A stretch of 24,717 bases of DNA from positions 1-24,717 of the forward strand of contig DATGMP010000131.1 in NCBI GenBank assembly GCA_035293565.1, written 5' to 3'. Both the position numbers and the translations under genes were made by a program. Below, piece by piece: positions 1 through 7,597 of the stretch (within the stretch, counting starts at the first letter, position 1; the number at the start of each line of letters is the position of its first letter). This stretch comes from DATGMP01 sp035293565. GTDB taxonomy: Bacteria > Pseudomonadota > Alphaproteobacteria > BOG-932 > Roseiterribacteraceae. The notes beneath the pieces are model-generated. The model made no database searches. It saw only the letters and a program-made list of their open reading frames with translations, and was not told the DNA's origin.

Positions 1-152
1 GCCGGATACGCTTCCATCAAAACGTGAAACGCTCTAGTAAACGGACATTTAAGGGAACCCGCGGATTCCAGGCCACGAGGCTAAAAACATTCTAACAGCT
101 GTCGGCTACACCAATAAGGACGGATCAAGCTCTATCGATTGGGGTAAACCTC

Positions 153-407
153 GTGAACATGCTCGCATCTAATCGACGCAAACACGAACGTCGCCTGTGC
201 AGGCGGATTGCAAAAATTCAGACCGGGACCGGCTCACTGCCGCGCGATTGCACGATCACGGATATTTCCGACGGCGGCGTGAAGGTGGTGGCCGAATATC
301 TCGAGGTGCCGCCGCAATTCACCATCATCTTCGCCCAGGACCATGCCAGGCAATGCCGGCTGGTGTGGCGGATCGGCTGCGAGTTTGGCGCCGAATTCAT
401 CGACTGA
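153..407 (+). CDS. PilZ-domain protein (probable c-di-GMP binding)
   Basis: An 84-residue protein that is essentially a single PilZ domain. The N-terminus is a cluster of arginines (R8, R9, R13, R14, R17, R18) in an RRKHERR context, the usual RxxxR element. It is followed by D37-I-S-D-G-G42, matching the D/NxSxxG element that with the arginines forms the c-di-GMP site. The C-terminal half (LVWRIGCEFGAEFID) matches the end of small PilZ proteins. Translation can start at GTG 153 or at ATG 159, two codons later; neither has a clear Shine-Dalgarno. The gene runs towards the pilus operon on the other strand and is followed by a palindromic repeat and a terminator. A role in c-di-GMP control of pili or motility is suggested only by the neighbourhood. 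Family call is firm, partner unknown. Confidence 0.88.
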   Translation: MNMLASNRRKHERRLCRRIAKIQTGTGSLPRDCTITDISDGGVKVVAEYLEVPPQFTIIFAQDHARQCRLVWRIGCEFGAEFID

Positions 408-410
408 TGA

Positions 411-513
411 GAGCATTTCCGGTTCTGGTCGAATCAGAACCGGCGCTCCGGATTTTCTTGTAGCGAGGCGTCGTCTCCGCGCGAACCGGTATCCACCTCG
501 CTCGAAAACGCTC
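411..513. repeat. Bradyrhizobium-type interspersed palindromic repeat (about 103 bp)
   Basis: The element begins four bases after the PilZ stop. Its ends are complementary (GAGCATTTCC at 411-420 and GAAAACGCTC at 504-513). Inside is a perfect 9-bp inverted repeat, CCGGTTCTG at 419-427 and CAGAACCGG at 435-443, with a 7-nt loop. The other half contains a block, read on the minus strand, of the form GTGGATACCGGTTCGCG, which I remember as the core of a very common intergenic repeat in Bradyrhizobium. Identification is from memory; the palindrome itself is directly visible. It is intergenic and no transposase is near. Confidence 0.7.
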
Positions 514-523
514 CAGGACAGCA

Positions 524-549
524 GCGGCGCCCCAGGGCGCCGCTTTTTT
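524..549 (+). terminator. Rho-independent terminator after the PilZ gene
   Basis: GCGGCGCC (524-531), loop CCAG, GGCGCCGC (536-543), then six T (544-549). The 8-bp all-GC stem plus T-run is a textbook plus-strand intrinsic terminator. It lies between the convergent PilZ gene and cpaE. The stem could also slow transcription leaving cpaE, but there is no T-run in that direction. Confidence 0.9.
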
Positions 550-584
550 ATTGCGGGATCATCGAGGAAGGCGGCAGCAGGCCG

Positions 585-1877
585 TCACATGCCGCCCGCG
601 AGCGAGCGCTTGGGCTTGCCGCGCAGCTTGTCCAGCACGGGCGAGAGCAGGGAGCGCGACTTCTTCGGCTCGGCGCGGCCCGTCAGCTGGCGGGCGATCT
701 GCTGGAAGATCAGCGACGCGCGGTGGCTCTTCGACAGCTCCGCGACCATCTGCCCGTTATTGGCCGCCGTGCCGAACACCTTCGAATCGAACGGGATCAC
801 CGCGACCGGTGCGCTTTCCATCGTCTTGGCGAAGCTCTTGACGTCGATCTCCGGCCGCTTGTGCATGCCGACCTGGTTGATGCAATAGAGCGGCGGCCGG
901 TCGTTCGGCCGCGCCGCCTTCAGCACGCTCACCAGGTTCCTGGCATTGCGGAGGTTTGCGAGGTCAGGCTCGGCGACGACGATGATGTCGTCCGCGCTGA
1001 TCAGTGCGCGCCGCGTCCATGCCGACCATTGATGCGGAACGTCGAGCACGATGCAGGAGGTCGTCATGCGCATCGTGTCGAAGATCGCGTCGAACGCCTC
1101 CGCGCCGAAATCATAGACCCGGTCGAGCGTCGCGGGTGCGGCGAGCAGGCTCAGATGCTCGCTGCATTTGGCAAGCAGCCGTTCCATCAGCGCGGTATCG
1201 GGCCGCTCGGGCTGGAATACCGCATTGGCGAGGTTCTGCAGCGGGTCCTGGTTATAGTCGAGGCTCGCGGTGCCGAACGCCATGTCGAGGTCGATCACGA
1301 CCGAATCGAGTGCGAGGTCGCGCGCAATGGTCCAGGCCACGTTATGCGCGATCGTCGAGGCGCCGACGCCGCCCTTGGCGCCGACAACGGCAATGATGCG
1401 GCCGGTGACCACGGCTTCTGACGCCGAGAACAGGCTGCAGATGGCGCGCACGACGTCGAGGGTCTCGAGGGGGCCCAGGATGTAGTCGTTGACGCCGCGG
1501 CGCACGAGCTCGCGATAGGGCACCTCGTCCTGCTCGCTGCCGAACACGACCACCCGCGTGCCGGGATCGCAGACGCTCGCAAGGTCGTCGAGCCCGTCGA
1601 GAATGTTGCGGCCCGCCGATTCCAGGATGATCACGTTCGGCGTCGGCATCGAATGATAGGTCTCGACCGCGGCTTCCACGCCGCCCATCTTCACCGTCAT
1701 ATGCGCCTTCGCCAGCCGTCGGTCCTGGCTTGCCGCCTTGACGACGTCGAATGTCGTCTCGCTCTCGCAGAAGGCCTGCACCGAGATGCGCGGCACGGGG
1801 GCGATATATTCGCCGGCGGCAGGCGGGCTTGCGCCGTCCGCGGCGTCGTCTTGCTTGTGATGTGCGGACTTGATCAT
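585..1877 (-). CDS. cpaE: Flp/Tad pilus assembly protein CpaE (MinD/ParA-like ATPase)
   Basis: A 430-residue CpaE, cytoplasmic, thought to help localise the Tad secretion system at the pole. Residues about 30-150 form a receiver-like domain (including VFGSEQDEVPYRELVRRGVNDYI). It is degenerate as a phosphoacceptor domain, as usual in CpaE. Residues 160 onward are a MinD/ParA-type NTPase: deviant Walker A G166-AKGGVGAS-T175, then VVIDLDMAFGTASLD and a CIVLDVPHQW Walker B-like strand. Length is normal. The ATG at 1877 overlaps the cpaD stop by four bases (ATGA), so the two are probably translationally coupled. It is the last gene of the cpaBCDE run; the expected next gene, cpaF, is absent, and an intergenic repeat and the PilZ gene on the other strand follow instead. 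Confidence 0.95.
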   Translation of the reverse strand: MIKSAHHKQDDAADGASPPAAGEYIAPVPRISVQAFCESETTFDVVKAASQDRRLAKAHMTVKMGGVEAAVETYHSMPTPNVIILESAGRNILDGLDDLASVCDPGTRVVVFGSEQDEVPYRELVRRGVNDYILGPLETLDVVRAICSLFSASEAVVTGRIIAVVGAKGGVGASTIAHNVAWTIARDLALDSVVIDLDMAFGTASLDYNQDPLQNLANAVFQPERPDTALMERLLAKCSEHLSLLAAPATLDRVYDFGAEAFDAIFDTMRMTTSCIVLDVPHQWSAWTRRALISADDIIVVAEPDLANLRNARNLVSVLKAARPNDRPPLYCINQVGMHKRPEIDVKSFAKTMESAPVAVIPFDSKVFGTAANNGQMVAELSKSHRASLIFQQIARQLTGRAEPKKSRSLLSPVLDKLRGKPKRSLAGGM

Positions 1878-2614
1878 TGGGCGGTATCGCTGAGTTTGGC
1901 TTTATCGCTTTCCGGATAGGTCGTCGTGGTCGTCTGGCCCTTGCGGTACTTTTCGAATCCTTCGGTGCGGCGCGGCGTATAAGCGGGCGTCTCGGCGCGA
2001 GGCTGCTCGAGGTCGGCCGGGTTGTCGATCATCGCGGCCATGTTGTGCTGATTGGCGCAGCCGAAATTGTAATAGGGCTTGTTGTCGCTGTACTCCGGAT
2101 TGAGCACGGACGGGCCGAGATCCTCGGGCCACAGGCCGCAGGGGCCGGCGGTCGCCTTGATCCTGGGATAGCTCAGCCGGATCGCCGGAAACAATTGCGG
2201 ATCGCTCGGCGCATAGTTGCGCAGCAGGACGCCGTTCGACGGCACGCCGCTCGCAAGCAGGACCGACCTTATTTCGCGATATGCCGACGCCGCAGCACGC
2301 GCATTCGGCGAATCCACCGGCACCTCGGCCACGATCGCGCCGGTGCCCTCATGCACCCAGCTGCGGCCCAGCCCGGCGACGTCGCCGCGCTGCTCCGGCG
2401 ACAGGCCGCCGCGGCCGCTGCCGACGAACACGACCATGGAATGCCGGCCTTCCTCGATCGCGATCGGATGGCGCAGGCGGACATCCTCCGGCACGCCGCC
2501 GGTGACGATCTGGTCAGACGTCGTATTGCAGCCGGCGAGCCCCAGCGCGAGGCCGAACAGCGCGCCCGATAGCAGGGCCTTCCGGTATCGTTCGCCTCTC
2601 GTCGTCGTTCCCAT
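1874..2614 (-). CDS. cpaD: Pilus assembly lipoprotein CpaD
   Basis: A 246-residue CpaD-family outer-membrane lipoprotein of the Flp/Tad pilus machine, thought to act as pilotin or partner of the CpaC secretin. The chosen ATG at 2614 is followed by a short basic segment, a hydrophobic stretch and the lipobox LAGC with Cys29, so the mature lipoprotein would start at C29. An open frame continues upstream to 2704 but would put extra residues in front of the signal peptide and is unlikely. The C-terminal half has the CpaD hallmark NFGCANQHNMAAMIDNPADL and a proline/threonine-rich tail. It follows cpaC by 62 bp and overlaps cpaE by 4 bp. Confidence 0.93.
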   Translation of the reverse strand: MGTTTRGERYRKALLSGALFGLALGLAGCNTTSDQIVTGGVPEDVRLRHPIAIEEGRHSMVVFVGSGRGGLSPEQRGDVAGLGRSWVHEGTGAIVAEVPVDSPNARAAASAYREIRSVLLASGVPSNGVLLRNYAPSDPQLFPAIRLSYPRIKATAGPCGLWPEDLGPSVLNPEYSDNKPYYNFGCANQHNMAAMIDNPADLEQPRAETPAYTPRRTEGFEKYRKGQTTTTTYPESDKAKLSDTAQ

Positions 2615-2676
2615 GTCCTGTCCCCATCCCCGCCGTCGCAGGCCGTCGTTCAGTTGCCTGTCCAGTGACGCGGGCC

Positions 2677-4233
2677 TCAATCGATGATGAAACCGAAGCT
2701 GCACTTGCAGCTTGCGACCGGCGTGTGCGCGGCGACGCCATAGATCTTGTTGATCTGCGCCAGCAGCGTCGATTCCGAATCGGACGCCGGCGCGAAACCG
2801 TCATCCGGCCGCGACAGATCCTTCTCGGCGACCGCGCGCACCACATAAGGCGTCACCATGACCACTAGCTCGCTCTCGTCGTTGACGTAATCCTGGCTGC
2901 GGAACAGCTGGCCCAGCACCGGCAGCGAGTCGAGGCCGGGCAGGCCGTTGACCGCGCGCTTGGTCTGCTCCTGGATCAGCCCGGCCATCGCCATGGTGCC
3001 GCCGGAAGGAATCTCGAGCGTCGTGTCGGCCCGGCGGGTGCGGATCGAGGGAATGGTGATGGAGTTCGTCGTCGTCGAGGTCAGCGCCTGCGACACCGTA
3101 ATGGCATTGTCGGGGGAGAGCTCCGATACTTCGGTCAGCACGTGAAGGCTGATCCGGCCCTCCGACAGCACCACCGGCGTGAAATTGAGGGACACACCGA
3201 ATTTCTTGTACGAGATCTGGGTGGTGCAGACGTGAGTGGTGGGGTCGCAGGAATAGCCGGCAGGAATGGGGAATTCGCCGCCGGCGAGGAAGGTTGCGGA
3301 CTCGCCCGAGATCGCCGTCAGGTTCGGCTCGGCCAGCGTTCGCATCATGCCTGCGCTTTCCATCGCGCGCATGGTGGTGGTGACGGTGGGCAAGCCCTTG
3401 ACGATCGAGGAGGCGCTGAACGAATTGCCGGACACCAACGGGCCGCCCGAGGCCGTGAACGGATTGGCGTTGTTGAAATTCACCACCGCGGTGCCGTAGT
3501 TCATGCTGGCGGAGAGGTCGATGCCCATCTGCTTGACGATGTCGCGCCGGATTTCGGCGACGTGGACCTTCAGCATCACCTGGTCGCGGCCGCGCACCAC
3601 GATCGAGTTGACGACCTTGTCGGGGCCGCCGACGAGCCTTGCCGCGATGTCGCCGGCCTGCTGCGCCTCGACCGGCGACGATACGGAGCCGGTCAGGATC
3701 ACGCCGTCGCCGACGCCTTCGATCGAGACGCCGGGCAGGCTCTGATGCAGGGCCGAGCGCACGCCATTGAGGTCGCGCTTGACCGCGATGTCATAGGAGC
3801 CGATCTGCTGGCCGTCGGCGTCGAAGAACACGACATTGGTCTGGCCGACGCCGACGCCGATGATGAAGGCGCGCTGGGCCGAGCGGATCACCGCATTGGC
3901 GATCTTGGGGTCGGCGACCAGCACATCCTTGGCCTCGCGCGGCAGGTCGACGACCGCCGATTTACCGATTCCGAGCGGCATGAAGCGCGTCTTCACCACC
4001 AGCGGCGGCAGATGAGGCTTCGCGGACGGCAGAGCCTCGGGCGTCCCGGTCGAGCCGGTCGTGGCCGGCTCGGTGACGGCCGGGGCCGCGACCATCGGCG
4101 GTGCATCTCCGACCGCGGGCTGGTTTTCCGCGCGCAGCGGCGCGACCGCGAAGGCCAGCACGGCAGCAGCCGTCAGCGACAGGGCGCGAACCAGCGAGGT
4201 CCGGTACGCCTTACGATTTGCCCTGCGTGTCAT
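2677..4233 (-). CDS. cpaC: Flp/Tad pilus outer-membrane secretin CpaC
   Basis: A 518-residue secretin, the outer-membrane pore through which the Flp pilus passes. Start ATG 4233 is preceded by AGGAAAGC; the longer open frame to 4338 runs into cpaB and is not used. Order of parts: signal peptide (about 1-35, ending APLRA); a pilus-secretin N-terminal domain (FMPLGIGKSAVVDLPREAKD and following); a BON-like segment (GVRSALHQSLPGVSIEGVGD); then the secretin domain, from about MLKVHVAEIRRDIVKQMGIDL through the PSGGTMAMAGLIQE and LPGLDSLPVLGQLFRS signatures to ELVVMVTPYVV. The protein ends in FGFIID, with two nearby cysteines (SCKCS). The gene starts 16 bp after cpaB. Confidence 0.96.
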   Translation of the reverse strand: MTRRANRKAYRTSLVRALSLTAAAVLAFAVAPLRAENQPAVGDAPPMVAAPAVTEPATTGSTGTPEALPSAKPHLPPLVVKTRFMPLGIGKSAVVDLPREAKDVLVADPKIANAVIRSAQRAFIIGVGVGQTNVVFFDADGQQIGSYDIAVKRDLNGVRSALHQSLPGVSIEGVGDGVILTGSVSSPVEAQQAGDIAARLVGGPDKVVNSIVVRGRDQVMLKVHVAEIRRDIVKQMGIDLSASMNYGTAVVNFNNANPFTASGGPLVSGNSFSASSIVKGLPTVTTTMRAMESAGMMRTLAEPNLTAISGESATFLAGGEFPIPAGYSCDPTTHVCTTQISYKKFGVSLNFTPVVLSEGRISLHVLTEVSELSPDNAITVSQALTSTTTNSITIPSIRTRRADTTLEIPSGGTMAMAGLIQEQTKRAVNGLPGLDSLPVLGQLFRSQDYVNDESELVVMVTPYVVRAVAEKDLSRPDDGFAPASDSESTLLAQINKIYGVAAHTPVASCKCSFGFIID

Positions 4234-4249
4234 CGTGCTTTCCTTTCGG

Positions 4250-5047
4250 TCACTTCTGTGCCGTGGCTTCGCTTGAAATGCCGTGGCGGACGATCTGCAC
4301 ATCCTGGCGATTCGTCCGCGAGGCCTCGACCACCTCAACTTGATCCGCGTCGGCGATGCTGCGCAAAGCCAGCGACAGCGTGCCGGCCTGTCGCGCGCTT
4401 GCGAGCAGGATGTTCTGCTCGGGCTTCAGCTCCAGCGTGACGGTCTTGCCGATCAGCGCGTTCTGACCGTCCTTCTCCTTCGGCGCCTGGTCGATCGCGA
4501 GCACGCGCACATTGCGCACCACGGTCTCGGTCAGAACGATGTCCGGCATGTTGCCGCGCGGATCCGGGTTCTTGATGTGCCGCGTCAACAGCACGTCGAC
4601 ACGGTCGTTCGGCAGGATGAAGCCGCCGGCGGCGGTCTCCGGCGCGATCTCGGTCGACACCGCGCGCATGCCGGATGGCAGGATCGCCGCCATGAAGCCC
4701 GAGCCGTCGGCCTTGACGAGCTTCTGGTCGCGGATCGGCTCGCCGGCCATCATGGCGGTGCGCGCGATCGCGCCGGTGAGCTCCTTGGTGGCGTCGGGCC
4801 GGTCGGACTTGCGAATGAAGCTGTTGCTGGCGGTCGAGGCCGGCCAGACCTGCCACTGCAGGTCGTCGGGCTTCACCGTCTGGCCAAGATTGATGTCGGT
4901 CTTGGCGACCAGCACCTCGACGGTCGGCAACTGCACGACCGGCGCCGGCGGCGGCGCGTGATTGCTGTCGGCGCCACTGGCGAGATAGGCCGCGACGCCA
5001 CCGGCGCCGAGGGCGATGACCAGAACGACGATGCGTGCGGTGTTCAT
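4250..5047 (-). CDS. cpaB: Flp pilus assembly protein CpaB (RcpC family)
   Basis: A 265-residue CpaB/RcpC protein of the Tad machine. Residues 1-24 are a membrane anchor (ARIVVLVIALGAGGVAAYLA). An SAF-like domain follows from about 46 (EVLVAKTDINLGQTV) to about 110 (MMAGEPIRDQKLV), then the RcpC domain with GMRAVSTEIAPETAAGGFIL, PNDRVDVLLTR and the C-terminal VTLELKPEQNILLASARQAG. It is the first gene of the minus-strand cpaBCDE cluster, with 16 bp to cpaC. The ATG at 5047 has only a weak purine tract in front. No pilin or prepilin peptidase gene lies upstream, which is the more usual neighbour. Confidence 0.94.
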   Translation of the reverse strand: MNTARIVVLVIALGAGGVAAYLASGADSNHAPPPAPVVQLPTVEVLVAKTDINLGQTVKPDDLQWQVWPASTASNSFIRKSDRPDATKELTGAIARTAMMAGEPIRDQKLVKADGSGFMAAILPSGMRAVSTEIAPETAAGGFILPNDRVDVLLTRHIKNPDPRGNMPDIVLTETVVRNVRVLAIDQAPKEKDGQNALIGKTVTLELKPEQNILLASARQAGTLSLALRSIADADQVEVVEASRTNRQDVQIVRHGISSEATAQK

Positions 5048-5227
5048 ACGCTTTTACTGTTGCCACGCGCCGGAGGACAGGCGGGAACCGGCATCCCGGT
5101 AAGCACGATTAGGCAGCAATGGTATAAGCATGGTTGGGATGGGGGCCGATTTGCCGCTCCGCTCCCGCGGCTCTGTCCGGATGGTGAACAAACGGTTTCG
5201 GCCTCCTCCGGAGATTTCCGGAGGCAT
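5048..5227. promoter_or_regulatory. cpaB leader region with a perfect hairpin at 5205-5224
   Basis: This non-coding stretch upstream of cpaB should hold the operon promoter, but I cannot name a sigma-factor match with confidence. It contains a perfect 8-bp hairpin, CCTCCGGA (5205-5212), loop GATT, TCCGGAGG (5217-5224), about 160 bp upstream of the cpaB start, with no T-run on either side. It could be an operator, an RNA structure in a long leader, or the end of a transcript from further upstream. Confidence 0.35.
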
Positions 5228-5401
5228 TCATTCGCGCCGTGCGGGCTCATGCTGTCGCGCCGGTGAAGCGGCCCGCGAGGGGTGATCGACCCGGTCCGGC
5301 TCGGCCGCGCGCGTACGCTCGGCCATACGATTGGCCCTGAAGGGTTGCGGTGACGGCCTGCGCGCGCCCTGGGTTTCGTCCAGCGTGTTGGATCTGTTCA
5401 T
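5228..5401 (-). CDS. Possible 57-residue ORF, function unknown
   Basis: Translating the minus strand from ATG 5401 gives 57 residues beginning MNRSNTLDETQGARRPSPQP and ending HEPARRE. It is rich in Arg, Pro and Ala, a composition that chance frames also have in this GC-rich DNA. AGGGAG lies about 14 nt upstream, too far for an ideal ribosome site. The stop falls four bases before the hairpin at 5205-5224, which would make a compact unit. I recognise no family. It may be non-coding. Confidence 0.22.
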   Translation of the reverse strand: MNRSNTLDETQGARRPSPQPFRANRMAERTRAAEPDRVDHPSRAASPARQHEPARRE

Positions 5402-5442
5402 GGCCTGCGTGATGCTCCCTGGATTTTATCTGCTCGCGCCGT

Positions 5443-5694
5443 TCACTCGGCGGGCTCGATGTGAGGGCGCTGCATGCTGTTGAGGATCGGCGCCTGCGGC
5501 ACGGTCTCGGTCTCGGCGTCGAGATCGGCGATGACATCCTCGAAGGCCGAGATCGCCTGCTGGATCGCCGCGATCTGCATCAACTCCCAGCCGCTGACGG
5601 GCCCGGTGCGGTTCTGAAATGCGACAATCAGCTCGCGACGCTGCTCCTTCAGCTGGACAAGAGGCAGGCCATGGTCGGGTAGGTCTCGCAGCAT
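5443..5694 (-). CDS. Small conserved-looking hypothetical protein (83 aa)
   Basis: An 83-residue soluble protein beginning MLRDLPDHGLPLVQLKEQRR. The middle is predicted mainly helical (QLKEQRRELIVAFQNRTG, then IAAIQQAISAFEDVIADLDAE), and the tail is acidic and proline-rich. The ATG at 5694 is preceded by a strong AAGGAG eight bases away, which supports translation. No family recognised. It is divergent from the 5958 gene across about 260 bp that should hold both promoters, and 40 bp from the doubtful ORF downstream. Confidence 0.65.
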   Translation of the reverse strand: MLRDLPDHGLPLVQLKEQRRELIVAFQNRTGPVSGWELMQIAAIQQAISAFEDVIADLDAETETVPQAPILNSMQRPHIEPAE

Positions 5695-5957
5695 GAGATG
5701 GCTCCTTGGGGCTCGCCGGGATTGTTAGCCAAGCCCTCGTGCCATCGGCTTACTGGAAAGCGGCAAATTTGATTTGATTTGCGGAGCGCGATGCGCGCGT
5801 CGAACAGCACGCTCCATCATCACGAGAGCGACGCATCCGGTCCTTCCCGAACCCAGCATGGCCAACGCATCGCCTCCGAACTGTCACTTTCGAGGCAAAT
5901 TAGAGCCAAACATGACGGCTCCACTGGCGGCGGGAACAAAGAGTGGGTGGAGTGGTC

Positions 5958-6200
5958 ATGCCGTACAAGATTGTCGCGATCAAAGGCGCTGAAGTTCTGC
6001 GCTCGGAGCGGGAAAGCCTGTTGATCGCCGCGGCCAAGGCGCGCGTCTGGGCGAGCGTCGGCTGGGACGTCGTCGTGACCGATCCGGACGGCAAGACGGT
6101 CGATCCCGTCGAGTTCGAAAGGCTCTTTGCGCCGCCGGATCCAAGGCGCGCCAAGCTGAGGGAAGTCAGCGCTCGTTTTCGCCTCGCCGCGGCCAATTGA
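5958..6200 (+). CDS. Small hypothetical protein (80 aa)
   Basis: Starts MPYKIVAIKGAEVLRSERES. ATG 5958 is chosen because GGAG lies about six bases upstream; an in-frame GTG at 5943 would add five residues. The sequence has the feel of a compact alpha/beta protein: a strand (KIVAIKG), a helix (SLLIAAAKARVWASVG), a strand (WDVVVTD) then PDGKTVDPVEFERLF. No catalytic motif is visible and no family recognised. It is probably co-transcribed with the next gene, nine bases downstream. Confidence 0.65.
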   Translation: MPYKIVAIKGAEVLRSERESLLIAAAKARVWASVGWDVVVTDPDGKTVDPVEFERLFAPPDPRRAKLREVSARFRLAAAN

Positions 6201-6209
6201 GGACCCATC

Positions 6210-6434
6210 ATGTCAGACCTCGAATACGTCACGACGCCGGACGCGCCGCTCAATGACTTGACGATCGAACGCGCGATTGCGCTGCGCTGGACGCTGCGCG
6301 ACATCGTTGCCGGCCGGACGAAATTCCTGCCGCTTGCCGACGGCGATCTGCAATTGCTGCTCGAGATGGGTATGGTCGAGATGTGCGATGGCGAGCCCAA
6401 GCTCACCGAGGCCGGCTTCGCGGTGATAGAGTAG
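6210..6434 (+). CDS. Small hypothetical protein (74 aa)
   Basis: Starts MSDLEYVTTPDAPLNDLTIE and is predicted largely helical (TIERAIALRWTLRDIVAGR, then GDLQLLLEMGMVEMCDG) with an acidic bias. The C-terminal half (LLLEMGMVEMCDGEPKLTEAGFAVIE) resembles the tail of a winged-helix-like fold, where a short helix leads to a beta wing and LTEAG is typical; no recognition helix is obvious, so DNA binding is only a possibility. GAGGA sits seven bases before the ATG, and the gene follows the previous one by nine bases, so they form a two-gene operon. Confidence 0.65.
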   Translation: MSDLEYVTTPDAPLNDLTIERAIALRWTLRDIVAGRTKFLPLADGDLQLLLEMGMVEMCDGEPKLTEAGFAVIE

Positions 6435-6508
6435 ATCACCGCAGCCGCATCAGGCTGGACCGAATTGGTGGGTTCGGCTCGCCCCGGTTCATTCCTGCTG
6501 CGGGCTTG

Positions 6509-6733
6509 TCAGCACGCTGCGATGGACGCGAGATAGACCATGCCGCGCAGCCTGAAGCGCAGGCGATCGACAAGCGACGACAGCGGTCCTGCGATGATGC
6601 GCAACGCCGGCTGCGCGCTGCGGCCCTCGATATACGGGCCGTGCAGAACGTCCATGTGGCGTTCATAGGCAAAGCGCCCGAGTGATGCTGCCGCGAACAC
6701 AAGTCCGACCGCGATAATGATTTCGATGTTCAT
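6509..6733 (-). CDS. Small single-pass membrane protein (74 aa), unknown function
   Basis: Starts MNIEIIIAVGLVFAAASLGR: one hydrophobic segment at about residues 3-19 followed by a basic, probably cytoplasmic tail (including SSLVDRLRFRLRGMV). A purine-rich GGGGGCC lies just upstream of ATG 6733. The remainder has no recognisable motif. It converges on the 6210 gene across about 75 bp. Signal-anchor topology is clear; function unknown. Confidence 0.5.
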   Translation of the reverse strand: MNIEIIIAVGLVFAAASLGRFAYERHMDVLHGPYIEGRSAQPALRIIAGPLSSLVDRLRFRLRGMVYLASIAAC

Positions 6734-7002
6734 GTGAGGCCCCCGCCTGTTTGAAATCCCGTGCGATCTTCATACAGCTAAGATTTTAAGCTTCGGATCG
6801 GCCGCGCCTCCGCAATTTAGTCATTGCATTAGTACGCTCTTAACCCAGTGGCACCGGCACTACGCGTTGCTGCCGGGCAACAGTTCGCAAACCATCAATC
6901 CGCTCTCTCACCTCCGATAACCAATTGGCAAAGCGTTGCGATGAAAGTCGCAATTGACCGAACGACAGTTGCGACGCGTTAAGTATTGGGGAGTGTCAGG
7001 CA
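6734..7002 (+). promoter_or_regulatory. Gene-free stretch carrying conserved block A (6914-6965)
   Basis: A 269-bp gap. Its distal part holds nothing I recognise. At 6914-6965 is a block that matches 7923-7975 in front of the paralogous gene: CCGATAA at the start, AATTGGCAAAGC in the middle, AAAGTC, and GACCGAACGA at the end, in the same order and nearly the same spacing. The block ends 37 bp before the 7003 start. TTGGCA could serve as a -35 hexamer, but no convincing -10 follows. The copy in front of the second gene suggests a shared promoter or leader inherited through duplication. Confidence 0.5.
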
Positions 7003-7236
7003 ATGAACGGGAACGCCGTGCTGGAAAATGTACGCCGCTATCGGACCATCGCCTCTCTGTATCGCCAGACCGCGACCTTCCGTCCCCTGCAACGAGCCTC
7101 GCTCTTGGGCCAGGCCGAGGAGTGGGAGAATCGCGCGGTGGCGGAGCTCGAGGCCTATTTCAGAGGGTATGACAGCCCTGCCTTTGGTCTGCAGCCGCGG
7201 GTCCCGTCCTATGGCGGAATGATCGCCGCAGCGTAA
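7003..7236 (+). CDS. Hypothetical protein, paralogue of the 7995-8363 product (77 aa)
   Basis: Starts MNGNAVLENVRRYRTIASLY. The first 50 residues align closely with the product at 7995-8363: shared pattern VLxNVRxYRxIASLxRQTA, then FRPxQRxSLLxQAEEWE and AxxEL. This part should form two or three amphipathic helices with many Arg and Gln. The tail (FRGYDSPAFGLQPRVPS and beyond) is not shared. GGGGAG about ten bases upstream supports the ATG at 7003. No enzymatic motif is visible; the function is unknown. It looks like a small bradyrhizobial family expanded by local duplication. A possible 32-codon ORF and a terminator follow. Confidence 0.7.
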   Translation: MNGNAVLENVRRYRTIASLYRQTATFRPLQRASLLGQAEEWENRAVAELEAYFRGYDSPAFGLQPRVPSYGGMIAAA

Positions 7237-7280
7237 AGGTTTCGCGGCCGCCTCCAGCTCGGGACCGGGAGCTCGGCGTC

Positions 7281-7379
7281 ATGACAATCGTGAGCCGCAG
7301 CCCCTGGTGGCTGTCCCGGATCCGCAGCGTCGGAAAACTGCGACCAATTCGTCGCAAATCCATCACGTCCGGCTGCTAG
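7281..7379 (+). CDS. Possible 32-residue basic peptide
   Basis: An ORF from ATG 7281 to TAG 7379 encodes MTIVSRSPWWLSRIRSVGKL followed by twelve further residues, with eight Arg/Lys more than acidic residues (there are none) and a Trp-Trp pair. GGGAG lies about nine bases upstream. It starts 44 bp after the 7003 gene and ends 46 bp before a strong terminator, so it sits inside a plausible transcript. A frame this short can occur by chance, so the call is weak. A basic amphipathic peptide or a leader peptide are both possible. Confidence 0.3.
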   Translation: MTIVSRSPWWLSRIRSVGKLRPIRRKSITSGC

Positions 7380-7425
7380 ATGTAGTTATGAAGACAACCG
7401 GCCGGATGTACGTCGGTCGTCCTTG

Positions 7426-7461
7426 AAGACCCTGGCTGCCAGAGCCGGGGTCTTTGTTTTT
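7426..7461 (+). terminator. Strong Rho-independent terminator
   Basis: AAGACCCTGGCT (7426-7437), loop GCCAG, AGCCGGGGTCTT (7443-7454): a 12-bp stem with one T-G wobble, followed by TGTTTTT. It lies 190 bp after the 7003 gene, so the transcript has either a long 3' end, the small ORF at 7281, or a separate small RNA. The rest of 7380-7425 and 7462-7597 shows no gene. Confidence 0.85.
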
Positions 7462-7597
7462 GCCGGCCATCGCGGGAGCCGAGGAGCGCCGAACGCGACG
7501 CGCGGCGACCGGTGGGAAAGCACGGGCCGGCTGAAGCCGAAATCGGCGAGCCAGCAGTCGGGAATTCCGACCTCGGGACGGCGCCGGCGCAGCGCCC

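Noticed and set aside
3142..4440. 432-codon plus-strand frame across cpaC
   Set aside because: Antisense shadow of the secretin gene; composition is low-complexity Arg/Gly/Asp and it has no ribosome site.
5247..5537. 96-codon minus-strand frame
   Set aside because: Overlaps the 5443-5694 gene, which has a strong ribosome site; Arg/Pro-rich shadow.
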